Below the pieces are notes generated by a model, which did no database searches, was not told the DNA's origin, and was given only the letters and a program-made list of their open reading frames with translations. A stretch of 64,000 bases of DNA from JAFGRU01 sp016934985 (lineage in GTDB: Bacteria > Desulfobacterota > Desulfuromonadia > Desulfuromonadales > JAAYDE01). The position numbers and the translations under genes were made by a program. Location: positions 1 through 64,000 of the forward strand of contig CAXXJQ010000005.1 of the NCBI GenBank assembly GCA_963665045.2, given 5' to 3'. Shown piece after piece: positions 52,908 to 61,087 of this stretch. Each line of letters starts with the position of its first letter. Position 1 is the first letter of the stretch.

Positions 52908-54290
52908 TCAGGTACGGCTCGAACGGCCGTCAGTATCAGGCGGGATGATACCCAGAGCTTTCATTTTTCGGAAGAGGGTGCTTTTGTGGATACCGAGTTC
53001 ACGAGCGGCGGCAAGGCGGTTGTTACCATTGCGCTTTAGAGCATCCCTAATTGCCTGGGCTTCGACCAGGTGCCGGGCCGACTTTATGTTCTCCCCGCAG
53101 TCCAGGGCCGGGGCTCGAGCGGTAAACTCCTCAGGCAAATGATTGGGCTTGATGCGACCTTCGCTGCAAAGAACAAACGCTCTCTCAATGACGTTTTCAA
53201 GCTCCCGCACGTTTCCCGGCCAATCATGAGCCATAAGCAGGGCCATAACCTCGGGAGCAACGCCGCTTATTCTTTTCTGCTGAATACGGTTAAAGCGGGC
53301 TACGAAGTGATCAACCATTAGAGGGATATCCTCCTTGCGACGCTTCAGGGGCGGCAGGTCGATACGAATAACGTTAATGCGGTAAAAAAGATCTTCCCGA
53401 AAATTCCCTTTTTTTACCTCTGAAACCAAATTACGATTTGTGGCCGCGATAATGCGAGCATCGCTCTTTTCCGATCGAACCGACCCGAGGGGCTCGAAAA
53501 CCCGCTCCTGCAAAACCCGCAATAGACGCACCTGCAAGGCCGAAGAAACCTCGCCGATTTCGTCAAGAAAAAGGGTGCCTCCGCGGGCGAGGGCAAAACG
53601 TCCCGGCTTGTCCCTGGAAGCTCCCGTAAAAGCCCCGGCTTTATATCCGAAAAGCTCGGATTCCAGCAGGGTATCGGGAAAAGCTCCGCAGTTGACGGCA
53701 ATAAAAGGCTGATTCTTGCGTGGGCTCAGGTCGTGGATGGCCCGGGCGAGAAGTTCCTTGCCGGTTCCGGTCTCGCCCTGCAGAAGTACAGTAGTGGCAC
53801 TAGCCGCCGCCGCCGGAATAATTTCAAAAACCTTTTGCATGGATTGGCTGCGGCTTACCAGGTCGCCGATCTGGAAACGCCCCTCCAGTTCTTTGCGCAA
53901 CTCTTCAATCTCGCTCAGGTCTCGAAAGGTTTCGGCTCCACCGACAATACGATTATTGCTATCCCGGAGAACCGCCGTGGAGACACTAATTGGAATGCGC
54001 CGACCTTCCGCGTCGACAATAAAACATGATTTATTGATGATCGATTTGCCGGTTTTCAGGGTTTGGCGGAGAGCGCAATCAACCTCGCACATACTGGAGC
54101 GGAAAACCTCGGAGCAAGTCCGACCGAGAGCTTCCTCCCTGCCGATCCCGGTGATTTCCTCGGCCGCCCGATTGAAAGAAGTAATACGCCAGTCAAGGTC
54201 GACGGTAAAAACCCCGTCGGAAATGCTTTCCAGGATGGCTTCTGTAGGATTTTCCAAATGATCTAATCGCTTTTTGTTTTTTCTGTTCAT
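52908..54290 (-). CDS. Sigma-54-dependent transcriptional activator (PAS-AAA+-FIS)
   Basis: The protein has about 460 residues. A start at 54290 is chosen because the protein aligns best there; an ATG at 54323 is the alternative. It has an N-terminal PAS domain (about 15-120) with several Cys (CSEVF, SSMCEVDC, SCFI) that could sense redox or a ligand. Then comes the AAA+ core with Walker A GETGTGKE, the GAFTGA loop that contacts sigma-54, and Walker B TLFLDEIGE. A C-terminal FIS-type helix-turn-helix follows (NRLAAARELGIHKSTLFRKM). It should drive the adjacent promoter at 52751-52767, as DVU2106 does for the orp operons in Desulfovibrio. Confidence 0.93.
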   Translation of the reverse strand: MNRKNKKRLDHLENPTEAILESISDGVFTVDLDWRITSFNRAAEEITGIGREEALGRTCSEVFRSSMCEVDCALRQTLKTGKSIINKSCFIVDAEGRRIPISVSTAVLRDSNNRIVGGAETFRDLSEIEELRKELEGRFQIGDLVSRSQSMQKVFEIIPAAAASATTVLLQGETGTGKELLARAIHDLSPRKNQPFIAVNCGAFPDTLLESELFGYKAGAFTGASRDKPGRFALARGGTLFLDEIGEVSSALQVRLLRVLQERVFEPLGSVRSEKSDARIIAATNRNLVSEVKKGNFREDLFYRINVIRIDLPPLKRRKEDIPLMVDHFVARFNRIQQKRISGVAPEVMALLMAHDWPGNVRELENVIERAFVLCSEGRIKPNHLPEEFTARAPALDCGENIKSARHLVEAQAIRDALKRNGNNRLAAARELGIHKSTLFRKMKALGIIPPDTDGRSSRT

Positions 54291-54593
54291 GCTCGTGCCA
54301 TCCACCCGAAGAGTCCTTTTCATGACCTCAATCCGAGGTTGGGATCGGGAAAAAAGTGCAAGTGCATGACTTGACAAATGTTCAAAAAAACCTGATGAAC
54401 ACTCAAGGGTTGGTAGCGGAGGTTTTGACAGGCCACTTGCACAATTACCCGGAGACAACTCCCAGATACAGTTTCATATTGGCAAGGACCGATGACCGCT
54501 GTCAAACGCTTTTTCGAGACCTTAGAATGGTGCCCTATTTAGTGTGGCAGCGAAAGTTTTAGGTAATGATGGGTGAGCACACCACGACACCGG

Positions 54594-54628
54594 AAAAAGC
54601 AAGCCCCGGGGACCACCCCCGGGGCTTG
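54594..54628 (-). terminator. Intrinsic terminator of the predicted sigma-54 small RNA
   Basis: The perfect 12-bp stem CAAGCCCCGGGG / CCCCGGGGCTTG has a 5-nt loop. The T-run (5 T, minus strand) follows at 54598-54594. No protein-coding gene lies upstream of it on this strand. Confidence 0.8.
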
Positions 54629-54778
54629 ACTTCTTCGGAAACAGGGAGAGCATTTTGGGGAAACCTGTCGGGAAAAGTACGATATTTCCGAAGAAAACTT
54701 GATGGAGCACCCAAAAAAAACCAGTTCCCCATGATGCTAGGGAGTCCAGAGGAAAGGGGCACCATACTATGAGCACAG
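54594..54778 (-). ncRNA. Predicted sigma-54-dependent structured small RNA, about 185 nt
   Basis: It lies between a GG-N10-GC promoter (54787-54804) and a terminator (54594-54628) on the minus strand. Internally, TTCTTCGGAAA (54631-54641) is perfectly complementary to TTTCCGAAGAA (54685-54695), 11 bp, with CAGG/CCTG pairing inside. No open frame in it looks protein-like. I could not match it to a known RNA family by eye. Confidence 0.55.
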
Positions 54779-54786
54779 TTCGTTTA

Positions 54787-54804
54787 GGGGCAAACCTTAT
54801 GCCA
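54787..54804 (-). promoter_or_regulatory. Sigma-54 promoter upstream of the predicted small RNA
   Basis: The minus-strand sequence TGGCATAAGGTTTGCCCC has -24 GG and -12 GC exactly 10 bp apart, with one mismatch to TGGCAC-N5-TTGC. The transcription start is predicted near 54778. Confidence 0.7.
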
Positions 54805-54917
54805 GATATGCCTACCCTCAAACTTCAAAAAAAACTCTTTTTAAACAGGAAGTTAAAAACAAGGGGAGATCATTGAAACATTGGAAGAGTCGCAAATGAA
54901 GTACTTTTTCAAGATTT

Positions 54918-54939
54918 AGAGTTGCATTTAAACAACTCT
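54918..54939. promoter_or_regulatory. 22-bp palindrome, candidate activator (UAS) site
   Basis: AGAGTTG-N8-CAACTCT is a perfect 7-bp inverted repeat centred about 125 bp upstream of the -24 element at 54803. This is the usual distance for a site bound by a sigma-54 activator. The remaining stretch to 55426 is AT-rich and holds no gene I can support. Confidence 0.5.
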
Positions 54940-55426
54940 TCATGCCGGGCAAATTACTTTTCCTTGGGGAGAAAAGCCAGGACTTGGTTGTCAGCTCAGG
55001 TACACTGATTTTTTCCCTTTGGTGTAATAATTCATCGTCAATACCGCGCAGGAAAAGGACAGACCAAACACCCTTTTTGGGAATCACGTCATCTTTTGTT
55101 TCAGCTCCCCTGGGTCAAAACAAAAGAAGAAAAAAATCATGGTTCACCTCGTTATCCTGAAAAAACCTGGGAAGTTGACAGGACATCTAATCAAGATTAT
55201 CAGAAAAGCACACACCGCTATGTGCCATAATACTTTTTCACAGAACTGAAATTTCGGCCTTTTTCTGAATAAGCTCCATTCAATCAGCAAATCCGGGAAT
55301 TTTTGTGCTAGCTTTAAAATATTTCACTCTCATTTGTTGTATATTTATCAAGCTCCAGAAAAGAGTGTCGCATAGCCATCAGCATGACAAAAGAAACCAG
55401 TCATAACTTTTTTTGGGAGATTGCCC

Positions 55427-56713
55427 ATGCCGGAACCTGATCTAAATTTCACTATTAAACGCCTCGGGGAATGTCGCTATTCATCACCCATCAAAGAATT
55501 CCGTTTCATTGACGAAGATGAACGCCTTCTCTACCATGCCTGCCCCAAACAGGTGAAAAGCTTTTTTGACTCTGGCTGCAAACCACCGGAACTGGAGATG
55601 GCCGGCCCACGCAGGCAAATTTTTTTTGACCCGACGAGGCTTGCATGCGGTATTGTCACCTGTGGCGGCCTCTGCCCGGGTCTCAACGACGTGATTCGCG
55701 CCGTGGTACTGAGCCTTTTCCATCACTACGGGGTTCGAAAAGTTCACGGTTTCCGCTACGGCTACAGAGGCTTGATTAAACGTCATGGGGTTACTCCCAT
55801 GGATCTCACACCCGAAACCGTCGACCCCATCGACAACATGGGAGGGACTATTCTTGGTTCATCCCGCGGCCCCCAGGACCCGGCTGAAATGGTGGACTAC
55901 CTTCAAGAACTGCAGGTCGGGGTGCTGTTCACCCTGGGGGGGGACGGCACACTCAAAGGCGCCCAAAAAATTGCCGAAGAAGCTCTCCGGCGCGGTTATC
56001 CCTTGAGCGTCATCGGCATCCCCAAAACTATCGACAATGATATCTCATATATCCAGAAAACATTCGGCTTTGAAACCGCCGTTGCCGAGGCCCAGCGCGC
56101 CATTTACGCAGCCCATTCCGAAGCGGTCGGCGCACCCAACGGCGTCACCCTCGTAAAGCTGATGGGCAGAGACTCCGGCTTTATAACTGCCGGAGCTGCA
56201 TTGGTCGAACCTGATGTCAATTTCTGTCTGGTGCCTGAAGTCCCGTTTACGCTCGGAGGTTTTCTGGCAAGTCTCCAGGCACGGCTCGGAAACCGAAGTC
56301 ATGCAGTCATAGCGGTCGCCGAGGGAGCCGGCCAGGATCTTCTGCAAGTATCCAAGGAATATGATGAATCGGGGAATCTTAAACACAGCGATATCGGCCC
56401 TTTTTTGCGAGATGCCATCAAAAATCATTTCCAAAAAATCGGGGTGGAGGTCAATGTCAAATATATCGATCCCAGTTATATGATCCGAAGCGTCCCCGCC
56501 AACCCCCACGACTCGGCATTCTGTCTGATGCTCGGGCAGAATGCCGTGCACGCCGGGATGTCCGGCCGCACCGACATGGTGGTCGGCTTCTGGAACCACC
56601 GTTTTACTCATGTGCCTATTGCTCTGGCCGCTTCAAAGCGCAAGAAACTTGATGTGGAGGGGCCTTTATGGGCAAGTGTGCTGGCTACGACCGGACAGCC
56701 GCACCAGATGTAA
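55427..56713 (+). CDS. 6-phosphofructokinase of the plant-like ATP-dependent clade
   Basis: This 428-residue enzyme starts at the ATG at 55427 (GGGAG, 7 nt). It converts fructose-6-phosphate to the 1,6-bisphosphate. The key positions are GGDGTLKGA (Gly, as in ATP enzymes) and PKTIDND (Lys, as in PPi enzymes). This Gly/Lys combination is typical of the plant/trypanosome-type ATP-PFKs. Length and the extra N-terminal ~80 residues fit that clade. ATP use is therefore predicted, but PPi use cannot be excluded from sequence. Confidence 0.85.
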   Translation: MPEPDLNFTIKRLGECRYSSPIKEFRFIDEDERLLYHACPKQVKSFFDSGCKPPELEMAGPRRQIFFDPTRLACGIVTCGGLCPGLNDVIRAVVLSLFHHYGVRKVHGFRYGYRGLIKRHGVTPMDLTPETVDPIDNMGGTILGSSRGPQDPAEMVDYLQELQVGVLFTLGGDGTLKGAQKIAEEALRRGYPLSVIGIPKTIDNDISYIQKTFGFETAVAEAQRAIYAAHSEAVGAPNGVTLVKLMGRDSGFITAGAALVEPDVNFCLVPEVPFTLGGFLASLQARLGNRSHAVIAVAEGAGQDLLQVSKEYDESGNLKHSDIGPFLRDAIKNHFQKIGVEVNVKYIDPSYMIRSVPANPHDSAFCLMLGQNAVHAGMSGRTDMVVGFWNHRFTHVPIALAASKRKKLDVEGPLWASVLATTGQPHQM

Positions 56714-56857
56714 GACAACAGGGAATGACTTCCCTGATTTGTCCGGCCAAAAATCCAAACAAACCTATCTAGAGGTACGTCAAAAGCATGGTTATTAACA
56801 GCGATTTCAAATGTGTGCTTGGAGATGGAAAAAAGGTGGGAAGCGAGGGAGTCAGGG

Positions 56858-57514
56858 TCAGGTACGAATACTCAGCAACTGCCCCCGCCCCAGGAAATTT
56901 GGTTGTTCCGAGTTGGAGTCAGTATTATTTTCAAACGGGTCGTTCTGCCCCTGGCTGGCACCTGCAAGAGCACTTTTGACCCCGTCGTGGAGGCTTTCAT
57001 TATTTTCCGCCGACATCTCCATTCGCGCTTTGGCGGCCATTTGAGTGGCTTTGGCCGCAATAGCCCGATCGGCGGATGAAGGATTCTGCGGTGCTAAAGC
57101 AGCTCTTTTTACAATATCCGCCTTTTCCAGGGTTTTCCCGGGATCGCCTGGAACTTCAGAGACATCAATACTCACTTCCCCTTCAGTGGCATAACGTCGA
57201 CCGTCCGGCCCTTCTTTATAACTCAATTTTGGAGCTCCGGCGTAACGGCCACCGACAGCGGCGTGGGCCGCTTCATGGGCACGAACTTGCTGGTCGCGGG
57301 TGGAAAGCTCGCGCAATTTTTGTTGTGCCTCAGCACTCAACGTCACTCTATCCTGGGCTCGGGAAGATTTTTCATCGGAATTTTCGACCTTCTGGGATGT
57401 ATTCTCGACACCCTGGTCCTTACGGCTTCCATCCACAAGAGTACGCCGCCCGGTGTTCAGAGCGGTATTCTGCCAATCTTGGGACGCATGTGTATAAATT
57501 GAAATGCCGTCCAT
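56858..57514 (-). CDS. SprA-related/CJM1_0395-type putative metalloprotease
   Basis: This 218-residue protein starts at 57514, chosen for AAAGGAGG. The second half contains HEAAHAAVGGRYAG, an HExxH-like zinc motif, inside the family signature RDQQVRAHEAAH ... GPDGRRYATEGEVSID. The N-terminal half is low-complexity. Family members are annotated as putative metalloproteases; the activity is unproven. No signal peptide is seen. Confidence 0.75.
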   Translation of the reverse strand: MDGISIYTHASQDWQNTALNTGRRTLVDGSRKDQGVENTSQKVENSDEKSSRAQDRVTLSAEAQQKLRELSTRDQQVRAHEAAHAAVGGRYAGAPKLSYKEGPDGRRYATEGEVSIDVSEVPGDPGKTLEKADIVKRAALAPQNPSSADRAIAAKATQMAAKARMEMSAENNESLHDGVKSALAGASQGQNDPFENNTDSNSEQPNFLGRGQLLSIRT

Positions 57515-57567
57515 TCCGACGCCTCCTTTAATGGGCCAGAATTTAAGCAAATTTTGTTCCAGGCGTG

Positions 57568-57996
57568 TCAAGGAAACATTTTCATGAATTTCCCTCCCAG
57601 GTTGGCACTTAACGCCGTACATATTTCTTTCACCTGATTTTCACTGTACTCCTTTTTTCCCTCCGCCCCCCACACAACACCTGGCCAGCAATAATCGGAA
57701 GGGTCTCGCCCGACAATATGGACGTGAAGTTGGCTGACAACATTGCCGATGGCGGCGACATTGAGTTTGGAAACATTGAAATTTTGTTTTACATAGTCTG
57801 ACACAGTTTTGATTTCAACAAGAAGGGTAGCCAGATCATTATCATCCAGTTCAAAAAGTTCCTGCACAGACGTTCGGGGCACCAAAATAAACCAGGGGAC
57901 CAAAGAGTTGTTCATCAGCAGCAACAAGCTGAAATCAAATTGTCCCAAAACAAAACAATCTGCCGCTAATCTCGGGTGGAGAACAAAATCTTTCAT
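57568..57996 (-). CDS. HIT-family hydrolase/transferase
   Basis: This 142-residue protein has the histidine triad region SQLHVHIVGRDPSDYCWPGV. The first His of the triad is replaced by Gln, as in several bacterial HIT branches; the other two His of LHVH are present. The start MKDFVLHPRL at 57996 fits the family; the frame extends 10 codons upstream. Nucleotide hydrolase or transferase activity is likely; substrate unknown. Confidence 0.82.
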   Translation of the reverse strand: MKDFVLHPRLAADCFVLGQFDFSLLLLMNNSLVPWFILVPRTSVQELFELDDNDLATLLVEIKTVSDYVKQNFNVSKLNVAAIGNVVSQLHVHIVGRDPSDYCWPGVVWGAEGKKEYSENQVKEICTALSANLGGKFMKMFP

Positions 57997-58125
57997 ATTT
58001 TTCTCATGTCCGGTCGAGTCAGACAATCACCTGAATGTCAATCCAAACCCAACCAATGAATTTTCTTTCCAGAGAACAACATCTTTAAAATTTACAGCTT
58101 TCAAGCTAAGAAGATGGAATATACG

Positions 58126-58160
58126 AAAAAGGGCAGAAACCTGAACAGGTTTCTGCCCTT
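58126..58160 (-). terminator. Intrinsic terminator after the GSU3473-type gene
   Basis: A 15-bp perfect inverted repeat (AAGGGCAGAAACCTG / CAGGTTTCTGCCCTT) with a T-run on the minus strand. Confidence 0.85.
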
Positions 58161-58215
58161 CAATTTTTCAAAAAGCAACGACGAAACTTAAGAACGCTAA
58201 ACCAGAAACGCTACT

Positions 58216-58404
58216 TTAATTGAGACGTCTTTCAGGACCGATATAATTAACCTTGCCCATACCGCGAACGGGATCACGGCCAATAGTAACCCAGCCACTG
58301 GAACGATGAAATTTAATAATTTCACCTGCTTGGATATGCTCTTCCAAAAGATATTCTTTGATCATGTCAAATCTGTTATTTCTTTTCAAAACCCGGATCA
58401 ACAT
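58216..58404 (-). CDS. GSU3473-family small protein
   Basis: This 62-residue protein matches a short family found in Geobacter and relatives: MLIRVLKRNNRFDMIKEYLL then FHRSSGWVTIGRDPVRGMG and GPERR at the end. AGGAGG lies 8 nt before the ATG at 58404. Function unknown. It has its own terminator. Confidence 0.75.
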   Translation of the reverse strand: MLIRVLKRNNRFDMIKEYLLEEHIQAGEIIKFHRSSGWVTIGRDPVRGMGKVNYIGPERRLN

Positions 58405-58524
58405 GGTCACGCCCTCCTACCACATTTAATAACAACTGGCCAACAAGCCTTGACCTTAATCCTTATATACTACAAGAGATATTCTTACAACCCAAGAAAT
58501 TAAATTTTTTTTCGAAATAACGAA

Positions 58525-58908
58525 TGGTGGCTAAAGAAGTCCATAAGCCGGGTTCTGTTCCTCCACCCGGTTACCCGAAAGGAGGCGATGATCATTCATC
58601 TAGGATTGCCGTTGCCGGCAACCTCAAGCGGCCTTACCCGGAAGCCTCGGGCGGGCCACCCTCAAACGCTTCCCTATTTGGCCTTGCTCCGGATGGGGTT
58701 TACCAAGCTTCCGGCGTCACCACCGGAACTGGTGAGCTCTTACCTCGCCTTTTCACCCTTACCCTGCAACGGGCGGTCTATTTTCTGTGGCACTTTCCCT
58801 AGGGTCACCCCCGGTCCCCGTTAGGGACCATCCAGCCCTGTGGAGCCCGGACTTTCCTCCCGTCTGCTTCAGCAAACCGGCGATCATCCGTCCTTCTTTA
58901 ACCACCCT
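58525..58908 (-). ncRNA. rnpB: RNase P RNA (M1 RNA)
   Basis: The minus strand reads GACGGGAGGAAAGTCCGGGC (the conserved CR-I/P4 5' strand), then GCCACAGAAAATA, GGGTAAGGGTGAAAAGG, 'AGCAAGGCCAAATAGG', and at the 3' side CTAGATGAATGATCATC and ACAGAACCCGGCTTATGG (P4 3' strand). The P1 helix pairs GGTGGTTAAAGAAGGAC at the 5' end with the 3' terminal GGACTTCTTTAGCCACC. It is the catalytic RNA that processes tRNA 5' ends. Ends are set from P1 and uncertain by a few nt. Confidence 0.96.
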
Positions 58909-58947
58909 TCAGCCTGACAGCGACAAGTCTTTTCTTGTCAAAAAAAC

Positions 58948-59664
58948 TCACGCTTTTTCTTTGGTTTTCACAAAGAGAAACCGATTACAGTGAGGACAAC
59001 TCTGGATTTCATCACTACTGTGAAGGCTGTTGAAAAATTGAGGCGGTAAACGCATGTTGCAACCAAGGCAGGCCCCGCCTTTGGCCTCCACAACAGCAAC
59101 TCCAGCCCGTTGTTCAATCAGAATCTTATAACGCCTTTTCAAAGATGAGGGAAGATTGTTCAGCAGTTGTTCGCGGCTTTCGGCCTTGGCGCTCAAATTT
59201 TGATCAAACTCCGCTATTTGTGGCGATATTTCCGCGTTTCGCTCGTCAACCTTTGCACGAATTTCGTTTAAGGTATTTTCACTCTCGTCCTTTTCACGAG
59301 TAACCGCTTCAATATCACTATCCTTCAATTTGATTTTTTCCTGCACCTCGTGATTGGCCTTTTTCGCGGAGTCAATCTCCTTCATAACCGCCGTGTACTC
59401 TTTGGTAGTACGAATTTCGGGGAGCCGCTTTTCCGATTTTTTGATCTTTTCCTGTCCCTGGACTGCTATTTCCTCCAATTCCCTTTTTTCTTTTTCGGCC
59501 GTATCAAGATCAAGGGTCAGCTTATCGACAACCTCCTGAATCTTTTCAAGCTCAGATGTCAGCGCCATCCCTTCTTCTTCCAACTTGCGTCGGGCAGCTA
59601 GAGTTTCACTGATGTTGTCATCAATCTGTTGAAGTTCCACCAAATTTTCCATCTTTTGTTGCAC
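58948..59664 (-). CDS. Coiled-coil zinc ribbon protein (C4-type, DUF164 family)
   Basis: This 238-residue protein starts with GTG at 59664 (GGAGGAAAGGC site). Residues ~10-165 are a long coiled coil (hallmark LPEIRTTKEYTAVMKEIDSA). The C-terminal zinc ribbon is CLGCNMRLPP and CPHCNRF. The family is conserved across Deltaproteobacteria, Actinobacteria and others, with an unknown role possibly in nucleic acid binding. It sits between rnpB and the Nif3 gene. Confidence 0.85.
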   Translation of the reverse strand: MQQKMENLVELQQIDDNISETLAARRKLEEEGMALTSELEKIQEVVDKLTLDLDTAEKEKRELEEIAVQGQEKIKKSEKRLPEIRTTKEYTAVMKEIDSAKKANHEVQEKIKLKDSDIEAVTREKDESENTLNEIRAKVDERNAEISPQIAEFDQNLSAKAESREQLLNNLPSSLKRRYKILIEQRAGVAVVEAKGGACLGCNMRLPPQFFNSLHSSDEIQSCPHCNRFLFVKTKEKA

Positions 59665-59700
59665 GCCTTTCCTCCGTCAGGAATTAAGCTTTTTTTACCT

Positions 59701-60828
59701 TCAGACTATTCTGAAAGGGTCCATTTCCTGATTCATTTCCGAAAACACTATCTCAAACCCAGATTTTTTCACTTCTTTTTCCAAACGTTCCGCCAGATTC
59801 GGGACCACCCACTTTTCGGTGTGAAAATGTCCCGCATCAATAACTGCCAACCCTTGCGATTCAGCGCGCCGGGCCTCGTGGTACTTGAGATCGCCTGTGA
59901 CCAGAGCATCTGCGCCCTGGCGGATAGCTTCGCCGACAAGGGCACCTCCACCGCCACCGCAAACCGCAACCTTCTCAATAGTCTGCCCTCTATCCCCCAC
60001 AAGACGAACCAGCGGCACCTCGAGCTTTTCCTTCACACTTTCGACAAACTCTTCCAAGGATAATTTCCCCGCCAGCCGCCCGATACGACCCAGGCCCAAA
60101 TCCTGACGCGAATTTTCCAAGGGGATGAGGTCGTAGGCAACTTCTTCATAGGGATGGGTCTGGAGCAATTTGCGCCGCACCTGCTCAATATTTTCACGGG
60201 GAACGATCACTTCCAGACGCAATTCCTCAACCCGTTCTTGCCGGCCCGGCTCTCCCATGAAAGGGGACGTATCGGGGCCAGGGCGGAAAGTGCCTTGGCC
60301 GGTAGCTCTGAAAGAACACTGGTCGTATTCCCCAACATGGCCGGCACCGGCTTCAAAAAGAGCGTTTGCCACTTCTTCTCCAAAATTGCTTGGGACATAA
60401 ACAACCAACTTGAGCAGCTCACCCTTTTTGGTTTCAAAAGGCTTGATATTACGCAACGCCAAACGCTGGGCCAGCCAATCGTTCAGGCCGTCCCGCGCGC
60501 GGTCCAGATTGGTGTGCGCAACCACAAGAGCCAGGTTGTTTTGAATCACTTGAAACAGGATGCTGCCGACTTCACCACCCGGCACCACTTTTTTCAAAGA
60601 ACGAAAGAGTAGAGGATGATGAGTTATAAGGGCCTGGCACTCCGACTCGATGGCCTTCTCGACAACCTCCAGGCTCGGGTCCAGGGCAACCATGACCCGC
60701 TGGACCGTTCCTTTGGGGTCGCCAACCTGAAGCCCGACATTGTCCCATTCCTCAGCCAACCCGGTTGGGTAGAGCCTATTGACAAGACCGACAAGGTCCT
60801 GAATGCAAGCCTTTCTTTTACCTTTCAT
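59701..60828 (-). CDS. Nif3-like dinuclear metal centre protein
   Basis: This 375-residue protein starts at 60828 (60837 also possible; an earlier start would lie in a terminator). It is the long Nif3/YbgI form: Nif3 halves (about 8-125: VNRLYPTGLAEEWDNVGLQV, CQALITHHPLLFRSLKKVVP; about 255-360: GADALVTGDLKYHEARRAES) flank an inserted CutA-like domain (about 135-235, with 'LLQTHPYEEVAYDLI'). Metal ligands HH, D and later H/E can be seen. Family role unclear (once annotated as GTP cyclohydrolase I type 2). Confidence 0.88.
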   Translation of the reverse strand: MKGKRKACIQDLVGLVNRLYPTGLAEEWDNVGLQVGDPKGTVQRVMVALDPSLEVVEKAIESECQALITHHPLLFRSLKKVVPGGEVGSILFQVIQNNLALVVAHTNLDRARDGLNDWLAQRLALRNIKPFETKKGELLKLVVYVPSNFGEEVANALFEAGAGHVGEYDQCSFRATGQGTFRPGPDTSPFMGEPGRQERVEELRLEVIVPRENIEQVRRKLLQTHPYEEVAYDLIPLENSRQDLGLGRIGRLAGKLSLEEFVESVKEKLEVPLVRLVGDRGQTIEKVAVCGGGGGALVGEAIRQGADALVTGDLKYHEARRAESQGLAVIDAGHFHTEKWVVPNLAERLEKEVKKSGFEIVFSEMNQEMDPFRIV

Positions 60829-60850
60829 CCCGCCCATCTTTTGTGGGGTA

Positions 60851-60883
60851 AAAAAAAAGTGCAACCCTACATCGGTTGCACTT
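60851..60883 (-). terminator. Intrinsic terminator between the tRNA and the Nif3 gene
   Basis: Stem AAGTGCAACC / GGTTGCACTT with a 7-nt loop and a T-run on the minus strand. It ends about 14 bp before the Nif3 start codon. Confidence 0.85.
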
Positions 60884-60942
60884 TTTTCTTTTATCGACTT
60901 TTAAATATGGGTAATAGTTTCAGCCTCATCTTTTTTTCCAAA

Positions 60943-61019
60943 TGGTGGGCCCACCAGGACTCGAACCTGGGACCTACCGGTTATGAGCCGGCGGCTCTAA
61001 CCAACTGAGCTATGGGCCC
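60943..61019 (-). tRNA. tRNA with CAU anticodon (Ile2 or elongator Met)
   Basis: A complete cloverleaf: acceptor GGGCCCA/TGGGCCC, D arm GCTC...GAGC, anticodon arm GCCGG-CTCATAA-CCGGT with CAT, T arm CCAGG-TTCGAGT-CCTGG, and an encoded CCA. It is not an initiator. CAU can be elongator Met or, if C34 is made lysidine by TilS, Ile2; the sequence alone does not settle this. Confidence 0.95.
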
Positions 61020-61087
61020 GCTAAGTATAGAATTTTAGAGATTCCTCAAAATCATGTCAAGTTAATTAGTCGTTCTGGCGGTTTAGG

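Noticed and set aside
54459..55426. Protein genes in the ~970-bp gap before the phosphofructokinase
   Set aside because: Frames of 60-100 codons exist on both strands but none has both start context and protein-like composition; the RNA interpretation fits better.
58027..58215. Small gene between the HIT and GSU3473-type genes
   Set aside because: The space is occupied by a strong terminator and AT-rich sequence with no frame of note.
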